Below, piece after piece: positions 1 to 5,457 of a stretch of DNA of 9,373 nucleotides. Position 1 is the stretch's first letter, and the number at the start of each line of letters is the position of its first letter. The notes below the pieces were generated by a model, which was not told where the DNA came from, searched no databases, and saw only the letters and a list, made by a program, of their open reading frames with translations. The stretch is from assembly GCA_009787075.1 (NCBI GenBank), contig WRGS01000183.1, positions 1 to 9,373 of the forward strand, read 5' to 3'. The stretch is from Paludibacter sp. (GTDB lineage Bacteria > Bacteroidota > Bacteroidia > Bacteroidales > Paludibacteraceae). Both the position numbers and the translations under genes were made by a program.

Positions 1-422
1 TTTTCAGTTTGTCCAACAAGTCCATTAACTTCTGCATGCCCTTTTTTGCCGTAAATCACAATTTGAGCAGATGAATTTTTGATATTTTCGTAAGTTTTTT
101 TTATGCGGTTTTGCAATTTTAAAACCACAGGACATGAAGCGTCTATCAATTTGATAATGTTGTTGTTAGCAGTTTGATAAGTTGATGGAGGTTCTCCGTG
201 AGCACGCAGCAGCACGCTTGTATTGTGTAAATTGGCAAATTGCTTATGGTCAATAGTTTGCAAGCCCAATTGCTGCAATCGCGCCACCTCGCGCCCGTTG
301 TGTACAATGTCGCCAAGGCAATACAGCGTTTTGCCGTCCGAAAGATGTTCTTCGGCTTTTTCTATGGCATTTATCACGCCAAAACAAAACCCTGATTTGT
401 TATCTATTTCAATATCAATCAT
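1..422 (-). CDS. ispH: 4-hydroxy-3-methylbut-2-enyl diphosphate reductase (IspH/LytB), N-terminal part
   Basis: IspH is the last enzyme of the MEP (non-mevalonate) pathway. It is a cytosolic [4Fe-4S] enzyme that reduces HMBPP to IPP and DMAPP. I translated this frame by hand; the start is the ATG at 422-420 and the 140 visible codons run off the left edge, so the 3' half is missing. Family signatures appear in order: SGFCFGV with the first cluster cysteine (C13), LGDIVHN with H41, LLRAHGEPP with H75, DASCPVV with the second cluster cysteine (C97), and GKKGHAEVNG with H129 and E131. These match the conserved substrate-contact and cluster residues of E. coli IspH at nearly the same numbering. 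The third cysteine should lie outside the window. The gene begins 79 bases after the barrel gene ends, in the same direction, with no obvious Shine-Dalgarno. It may be read through from that gene or use its own weak promoter. Identification is secure. Confidence 0.96.
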   Translation of the reverse strand, partial: MIDIEIDNKSGFCFGVINAIEKAEEHLSDGKTLYCLGDIVHNGREVARLQQLGLQTIDHKQFANLHNTSVLLRAHGEPPSTYQTANNNIIKLIDASCPVVLKLQNRIKKTYENIKNSSAQIVIYGKKGHAEVNGLVGQTE

Positions 423-454
423 TTGTGTTGAATTTTAGATATTGTAATTTTAAT

Positions 455-462
455 CAAAAATA
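455..462 (-). promoter_or_regulatory. Possible -7 element for ispH
   Basis: On the minus strand this reads TATTTTTG, matching the Bacteroidota TAnnTTTG element, about 33 bases before the ispH ATG. I see no convincing -33 TTTG at the usual spacing. In sequence this AT-rich a chance match is quite possible. Confidence 0.2.
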
Positions 463-501
463 ATTACCAATTGCAAAATAAAACTTAAAAACTTACTGTT
501 T

Positions 502-2796
502 TTATTTTGTTCCAAAGCGCGAAGTATCAACTTCTTTGCGTTCTTTTTGCTGAACATTTCCGCCAAATTTGTAAGTTGCTGAAAGCGAAACATATCGCTG
601 GTCTTGAAACACCCAAAAATACAGATTTTGTTTTTCATAATTCACGTCCATTGCACTTGGCATTGATTTGAAAATATTGTTGGCTCGCAAATTGATTTCG
701 GCGCGTTTGTCGGCAAAAATCAATTTCAAGCCGCTGCTTAACCACGCAACAGCGGGTATTTCGCCCAAACCCTGAAGCGCCCGCGTCATTACATTGCCTT
801 CAATATAGAATTTCAAAAGCGGTTTTTGCCAAAACGTGAAGTTATTTGTCCATTGCGAATAAAATATAAATTTCGATTTGTCGTAGGCAATATCGTGAAA
901 ATGAGAGTCTTTTGCGCGTTGGAAAATACCGTATAAAACCACTTGATTGTCGTACCATTTTTTTGTAAACGGAACAGTTGCCTGTATGCCTGTTTGATAC
1001 ATAAAGTCCTCATTTGTAGTTTGATAAATCAAATTTTTAGTTGTAGTTGATTGATAAGGCAACTGTACAAAATATTTATCCGCATAAAAATAAAACAGAG
1101 TCAGCGAATATTTTTGTTTTAAAATATAAGATAAATTTACAGAATATTGGTTGTACGGCAACAAATTCGGATTTCCATACACAACGGAATAATCGTTCAG
1201 ATATGCGGTTGACGAAAGCGTTTCCCAATAAGATGGATAAACTTTTTGAGCCGCAAAATCAAACTGTACAATGTTCTGATAATCTTTTGAATAGAAATTT
1301 GCGCCAAGATTTGGGAAAAAATTTATCCGCTTATAATTGCCAAACCTGTAATATTCGCCTGTAATTGAGGCTTTTAAATTGAATTGCTGCGAAAAAGATT
1401 TTGAAACTCTGAAATATAAGTCGTAGGAATATTCATTTTGTTCAGAATCGGTGTTCTGTCCTGTTTTTCCGCTGTTTTCATCGTAAATTTGTGCGCTTTT
1501 CGTGTTTGCAAAATCAAATTTTGTTCCATAACCGACAGTCCAATTATTTTTCAAATTGTGCGATTTATCGACATAAGTCATCAATTTGCCGATTCGCTGG
1601 AACGTATTTGCAGTAAAAGAATTAACATCTTGATGGTTAAATGTTTGCAGAGTGTTGATTTGATAAAAAGTATAATCTGCGCCAACAGTAAAACCGATTT
1701 TTTGCGCGTTGTAATTCAACGCAATATTGTGCATTTGAGTTGGTTTTATGTTGTCTGTTGTATTAGTTGAGGGCGGAAAAGAATTACTTGTCGATTGTTG
1801 GCTATTTTTTTCAAAAGGAGATATTTGAACAGTATAAATTGCGCTAATACTTTGATTTTCAGAAAGTTCATAGTCAATTCCTGCGCGAATGCTGTGTTTT
1901 GTTTCTTTATATATTCCAATATTATCTTGAATGATGTTATATAATTGATTATCAACAGTATGATTGGATTTTAAATGAAAATCGTTATGAACTTTAAATG
2001 TGGAGAAGTTGTACAGAAAATCGCTGTAAATCTTTGAGTTATTATAAAAAAGACTGATTCCACTGTTAAAATCGGCAAAAGTGCGTTGAGCGTAAGTTGC
2101 ATTTGCCTGACCGCTAAAACTTTTATTTTCAGAATGTTTTATCACAATATTTATTGCCGCTCCGTTGCCTGCGTGATATTGCGGAGGCGCACTGTACATC
2201 ACTTCCGCCTTATCTATCTGTGCGGCGGGCATTGCTTTTAGCAGTTGAATTACCTGTTCCTGCGTCATTGTAGTCGGTTTTCCGTTTATCAAAATCGTCA
2301 AAGCGTTTGCCCCTGCCAATACGACGTTTTCTTTATCTTCGCGCACACCCGGCAAAGCCAAAATCGCTTCATAGGCATTGGAAGCCTGATTGCTTGCAAG
2401 CAACACGGGCATATTATAAGCCAAAATTCCGTTTTCAATTTTCAAAAGCGGACGCTGCCCTTCTACAACAACTTCTTCCAGCGCATTATCTCTGATTTCC
2501 AAAATAATATTCAGAAAAGTTTGATTTGTAAAAATCTGACTGTAAGGTTTATACAAAATATGCTGCACTAAAATACGAAAATCTTTAAGCGAATTTTTAA
2601 AAGAAAAATTTCCCAAACTGTCGGAATAAACCGCTTCAACAAACACAGAATCAGATGTTTGTAAAATTACTGTCGCCAAATCTATTGGCTCGTTTTTGGA
2701 ATCGGTAATTTTACCTGAAATAATGTTTTGAGCCGCAACAGCCAAAGTATTTATCAAAAGAATGAAAATTATTGGAAATAAAATTATTTTTTTCAT
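502..2796 (-). CDS. TonB-dependent-receptor-like outer-membrane beta-barrel protein
   Basis: A 764-residue exported protein. Residues 1-23 form a signal peptide (Lys-Lys start, hydrophobic core, cleavage probably after VAA). Residues about 26-105 are a carboxypeptidase-regulatory-like beta-sandwich (ISGKITD, LATVIL, SDSLGNFSF). EEVVVEG at 107-113 is the stretch that commonly precedes the plug in Bacteroidota receptors. Residues about 125-220 resemble a plug (LPGVRED, LTILINGKP, IDKAEVMYSAPPQYHAGNGAAINIVIK). The rest is alternating aromatic and polar strands typical of a barrel, ending in LSATYKFGG and a charged tail with VDTSRFG, as I recall for the Bacteroidota 'outer membrane beta-barrel family' (OMP_b-brl_3 type). 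Transport of a ligand cannot be assumed: the family is poorly characterised and no ligand can be read from the sequence. The gene starts 19 bases after the protease gene ends, so co-transcription is likely. The start is set by the signal peptide. Confidence 0.88.
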   Translation of the reverse strand: MKKIILFPIIFILLINTLAVAAQNIISGKITDSKNEPIDLATVILQTSDSVFVEAVYSDSLGNFSFKNSLKDFRILVQHILYKPYSQIFTNQTFLNIILEIRDNALEEVVVEGQRPLLKIENGILAYNMPVLLASNQASNAYEAILALPGVREDKENVVLAGANALTILINGKPTTMTQEQVIQLLKAMPAAQIDKAEVMYSAPPQYHAGNGAAINIVIKHSENKSFSGQANATYAQRTFADFNSGISLFYNNSKIYSDFLYNFSTFKVHNDFHLKSNHTVDNQLYNIIQDNIGIYKETKHSIRAGIDYELSENQSISAIYTVQISPFEKNSQQSTSNSFPPSTNTTDNIKPTQMHNIALNYNAQKIGFTVGADYTFYQINTLQTFNHQDVNSFTANTFQRIGKLMTYVDKSHNLKNNWTVGYGTKFDFANTKSAQIYDENSGKTGQNTDSEQNEYSYDLYFRVSKSFSQQFNLKASITGEYYRFGNYKRINFFPNLGANFYSKDYQNIVQFDFAAQKVYPSYWETLSSTAYLNDYSVVYGNPNLLPYNQYSVNLSYILKQKYSLTLFYFYADKYFVQLPYQSTTTKNLIYQTTNEDFMYQTGIQATVPFTKKWYDNQVVLYGIFQRAKDSHFHDIAYDKSKFIFYSQWTNNFTFWQKPLLKFYIEGNVMTRALQGLGEIPAVAWLSSGLKLIFADKRAEINLRANNIFKSMPSAMDVNYEKQNLYFWVFQDQRYVSLSATYKFGGNVQQKERKEVDTSRFGTK

Positions 2797-2815
2797 AATA
2801 TTTTATATTCTAAAT

Positions 2816-4114
2816 TTATTTTACAAGTTTTAAATATAAATCCTTGAAATTCAAAATAATTTCTTTATATTGCAGCAAAATATCCTGTCCTAAATTTCCA
2901 TCAAAAAGTCGTGAAAATTCGTAATCGTTGGCAATAACCGAAATTTCGGGTAATGTGCCGATAGTTTTGCCTATTTTGTAAGAAAAATTTTTCAGCGTAT
3001 ATTCTTCCGACTCTTGCAACCCTCCTGCGCCGCCGCGCATAACTTGGTTTTTTTTAGTGTTTTGCAAAATATTTTCTTTATGTTTTTCAAAATATTTACA
3101 GGAAAGTTCCGATGTTTTTGCTCCTGTATCCAAGCGGAAAAGCAAAGTGTCGTTTTGGTTAAAAACCTCAATTACAGGATTATAACCATCTAAAAACATA
3201 TTTTTTCCGCTTTGCCGTTTCGCCTTGCGTGGAACGATAATTTTTCCTGTTTGCTCAAAACGAATTTCCTGCATCTGCATAATTTGTGGAAAGCCTACAA
3301 GTCCATAAATCGCATAATCTACCTGTTCAAAAGTTAAATCGCTCTGAGGAGAAACGAGGAACACAACGTTTTCAAACAAAATATCGCCAACATAAAAACT
3401 GTCTGCCACCGCTAATTTAGGTTGAATTTGTAAATGCGTGGAAGTAAGCACTTTAATATCAACAGGCAGAATCGTCATATTCATCAGTTGGGCAATGCTA
3501 TCGGAAATCATAGCAAAAGATGCGCCTGTATCGAACACAAATTGACTTTGAACATTTCCCCTGACAACAGGCACGAGAAGATGATTAAATTTATTTCTAA
3601 ACGATTGTAATTCAACATCTTTCGGCGGGCGGTTGATTTTTTGAGGCGGAATGTTTTTCAAAGTTGAAAAAAGTGCGACAGTATTTTCATAATTGTCAAT
3701 TTGCGTACTGTCCAACCCGTTGGAAAAGTTTTTAATGATTTTCTCATAATTTTCTGCAACTTTTGCATAATCAAATTTTTGCATCGCATTGAGCGCATAA
3801 AAACTTGATAAAGAACGATTTACATTTTGCCAAAGGCTGTCTGTCAATGTTTTTTTGCTGTAATATTTTTCAAGTTTGTTGGCAAATGCTTCCGCTTTTT
3901 TATAATTACCAAAAGCCTGCTGCACAAACATTTGACTAAAAAAATACGTTTGCGGCTTGACTGTTTTTTTATTTTGTTTCAAAAAATCGTTTAACTGAAA
4001 AAACTGCTTGTTTTTCAATAAATTTGAACAGATTGAATCATTTTGGCAAAAAATTTTAAAATTGTTTGTCAAAAATAAAACACACAATATCAGTATAAGA
4101 TTTTTTTTCTTCAT
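2816..4114 (-). CDS. Secreted retropepsin-like aspartyl protease with two DTGA motifs
   Basis: A 432-residue protein with a signal peptide (residues 1 to about 23, MKKKNLILILCVLF then a polar end before QNDS), so it should act in the periplasm or outside the cell. Residues about 25-160 are Lys-, Phe- and Tyr-rich and probably helical, with a weak TPR-like feel (FGNYKKAEAFANKLEKYY). Two protease-like lobes follow. Lobe 1 has FVFDTGASFAMIS (D195) and a hydrophobic-Gly segment IYGLVGFPQIM at 269-279. Lobe 2 has LFRLDTGAKTSELS (D329) and DGNLGQDILL at 405-414. In aspartyl proteases each active site needs two such aspartates, one per lobe, so one chain could form a complete site; that is inference. 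The gene lies 100 bases past the last ompH, beyond a terminator, and 19 bases before the barrel gene. The substrate is unknown. The family call (Asp_protease_2 type) is firm; catalytic activity is not shown. Confidence 0.85.
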   Translation of the reverse strand: MKKKNLILILCVLFLTNNFKIFCQNDSICSNLLKNKQFFQLNDFLKQNKKTVKPQTYFFSQMFVQQAFGNYKKAEAFANKLEKYYSKKTLTDSLWQNVNRSLSSFYALNAMQKFDYAKVAENYEKIIKNFSNGLDSTQIDNYENTVALFSTLKNIPPQKINRPPKDVELQSFRNKFNHLLVPVVRGNVQSQFVFDTGASFAMISDSIAQLMNMTILPVDIKVLTSTHLQIQPKLAVADSFYVGDILFENVVFLVSPQSDLTFEQVDYAIYGLVGFPQIMQMQEIRFEQTGKIIVPRKAKRQSGKNMFLDGYNPVIEVFNQNDTLLFRLDTGAKTSELSCKYFEKHKENILQNTKKNQVMRGGAGGLQESEEYTLKNFSYKIGKTIGTLPEISVIANDYEFSRLFDGNLGQDILLQYKEIILNFKDLYLKLVK

Positions 4115-4125
4115 TTTTTCTGCTG

Positions 4126-4133
4126 CAAAATTA
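4126..4133 (-). promoter_or_regulatory. Possible -7 element for the protease-barrel pair, abutting the upstream terminator
   Basis: The minus strand reads TAATTTTG followed by CA, matching the Bacteroidota TAnnTTTG pattern. It sits directly after the T-run of the terminator and only about 12 bases before the protease ATG, so the leader would be extremely short. A TTTG lies 12 bases upstream, closer than the usual spacing of about 19. Weak candidate. Confidence 0.22.
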
Positions 4134-4178
4134 ATAAAAAAACTGCAAACCCCGCTTTCTCAAGTTTTGGTTTGCAGT
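4131..4178 (-). terminator. Intrinsic terminator after the bamA-ompH-ompH cluster
   Basis: On the minus strand ACTGCAAACC (4178-4169) and GGTTTGCAGT (4151-4142) form a perfect 10-bp stem around a 17-base loop, followed at once by a run of seven Ts and ATTAA. It lies 36 bases past the stop codon of the second ompH gene and before the protease gene, separating the two transcription units. Confidence 0.82.
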
Positions 4179-4214
4179 CCTTGCAATGTTATGAAATATA
4201 AAATTATATTATTT

Positions 4215-4724
4215 TTATTTTATTCCCAATTTTTGTTTTACCAAATTTGTTATATCATTTGCATTTGGAGCAATAAATAAAAGCACCTGTGTACTTTCGT
4301 CAATAATATAGGTAAAACTGTTTTCTGCTCCTACCTGTTCGATTGCTTTTTTCACTTTATCCACAACTGGCTGCATCAATTTTTGCTGTTCAGTTTGCAA
4401 TTCGTTGCTTGCCGTTTGTACAAGCGTATTCATACGTTGTTCCATATCTGCAAGTTCGCTCTGCTTTGCTTCTCTCATCGCAGGCGACATATTGTCTCCA
4501 TTTTTCTGCAAATCAGTAATTTTTTTTGCATACTCTTCACGCATTTTCAGCAAATCGGCTTCCCATTTAGATTGCAGGTCGTTGAGTGTTTTTTCAATTT
4601 TTGTACGTTCAGGCATCGCCTGCATAACGTCAGAGGTATTGACGTGTCCTATTTTTAATTGTTGTGCCATAGCGAAAAATGGCAAAGCGCAAAACATCAG
4701 CGCAATAACGATTTTTTTATTCAT
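4215..4724 (-). CDS. ompH: OmpH/Skp-family periplasmic chaperone (second copy)
   Basis: A 169-residue exported protein. Residues 1-20 are a signal peptide ending AMA-QQ. The mature protein opens with KIGHVNTSDVMQAMPE, the family's first beta-strand and turn. A long charged coiled-coil hairpin follows (about 40-125, with NGDNMSPAMREAKQSE near its tip), and the chain closes with FTYIIDESTQVLLFIAPNAN (137-156) and NLVKQKLGIK. This is the Skp plan: a small beta body that trimerises and helical arms that hold unfolded outer-membrane proteins and hand them to BamA. It lies 68 bases after the first ompH, and the two differ clearly in sequence, so they are paralogues and not a recent duplication. In Bacteroidota two ompH genes typically follow bamA. 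A terminator lies just downstream, and a possible promoter just upstream could give it separate expression. Start set by the signal peptide. Confidence 0.92.
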   Translation of the reverse strand: MNKKIVIALMFCALPFFAMAQQLKIGHVNTSDVMQAMPERTKIEKTLNDLQSKWEADLLKMREEYAKKITDLQKNGDNMSPAMREAKQSELADMEQRMNTLVQTASNELQTEQQKLMQPVVDKVKKAIEQVGAENSFTYIIDESTQVLLFIAPNANDITNLVKQKLGIK

Positions 4725-4778
4725 TTTTATTTTTTTATTTTAAAATTAAAATTATTTTTTATAATCTAAAAAAGTGTG

Positions 4779-4786
4779 CAAAAGTA
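4779..4786 (-). promoter_or_regulatory. Possible -7 promoter element for the second ompH gene
   Basis: The minus strand reads TACTTTTG then CA, a full match to the Bacteroidota TAnnTTTG element, about 54 bases before the ATG and just past the stop codon of the first ompH. The same octamer lies before bamA. No good -33 TTTG is visible about 19 bases further upstream. Confidence 0.35.
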
Positions 4787-4792
4787 CAAAAA

Positions 4793-5308
4793 TTATTTTG
4801 AATAACCTAATTGCTTTAATACTTCATTGCTAATATCAAGTTTTGGTGCAGAATAAATGATATTCATAGACGAACTTTTGTCGAAAACAATATCAAATCC
4901 CTGCTTTTTGGATACTTCCTGAATCGCGGCAAAAACATCGTCCTGAATAGGCTTCATCAAACTTTCGCGCTTTTTGAAAAGTTCGCCGTCAACGCCAAAA
5001 TATTTCTTTTTGAGTTCCTGCGCGGCTTTTTCCTTTTCAACAATTTCATTTTCGCGCTTTACTTTCATATCTTCCGAAAGAAAAACCAGTTCGGTTTGAT
5101 AGTTTTTGTACATTGTTTGCACTTCCTGCATTTTGGCATCAACTTCCTGCTGCCATTTTTTTGACACTAAGTCGAGTTGCTCCTTTGCCGATTCGTATGA
5201 CGGAATATTTTTCAAAATATATTCCATATCTACTACCGCATATTTTTGCGCGTTGCCAAAAGCCGCAAACGCAACCAACGCGCTGAAAATCAATAATATC
5301 TTTTTCAT
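4793..5308 (-). CDS. ompH: OmpH/Skp-family periplasmic chaperone (first copy)
   Basis: A 171-residue exported protein. The signal peptide is residues 1-20 (MKKILLIFSALVAFAAFGNA, cleavage before QKYA). YAVVDMEYILKNIPSYESA (23-41) is the typical N-terminal strand and turn of the family, residues about 42-125 form a highly charged coiled coil, and FDIVFDKSSSMNIIYSAPK (138-156) is the conserved C-terminal strand region. The expected role is a periplasmic holdase for unfolded outer-membrane proteins working with BamA. It starts 149 bases after the bamA stop, a rather long AT-rich gap with no clear terminator. A near-match promoter element (TAATTTTTGC, one base too long) occurs in that gap, so both read-through and separate initiation are possible. 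Length and architecture are normal for the family. Confidence 0.93.
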   Translation of the reverse strand: MKKILLIFSALVAFAAFGNAQKYAVVDMEYILKNIPSYESAKEQLDLVSKKWQQEVDAKMQEVQTMYKNYQTELVFLSEDMKVKRENEIVEKEKAAQELKKKYFGVDGELFKKRESLMKPIQDDVFAAIQEVSKKQGFDIVFDKSSSMNIIYSAPKLDISNEVLKQLGYSK

Positions 5309-5457
5309 TTTTGTGCTAATAATTTTTTTTTAATTAATAAAATATTTATTTTAGAACAAAACACAAGCAAAAATTAAACCAAACTTTTTTATTTCAAAAA
5401 TTATTTTAAAAAAATTGGCTGGTATTTAGAATTTTTAAGTTTTAAAATCGTAAATGA

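Noticed and set aside
223..438. Plus-strand open frame of 71 codons at the left end
   Set aside because: It is antisense to ispH, whose conserved motifs fill the minus strand here.
4040..4114. Lipoprotein signal in the protease (Cys at residue 23)
   Set aside because: The residues before the cysteine (K-I-F) do not fit a lipobox, which wants a small residue just before Cys. An ordinary signal peptide fits better.
4215..5308. The two ompH genes as a recent tandem duplication
   Set aside because: The two proteins share architecture but little direct sequence identity by eye, and paired ompH genes are common in Bacteroidota, so the duplication is old.
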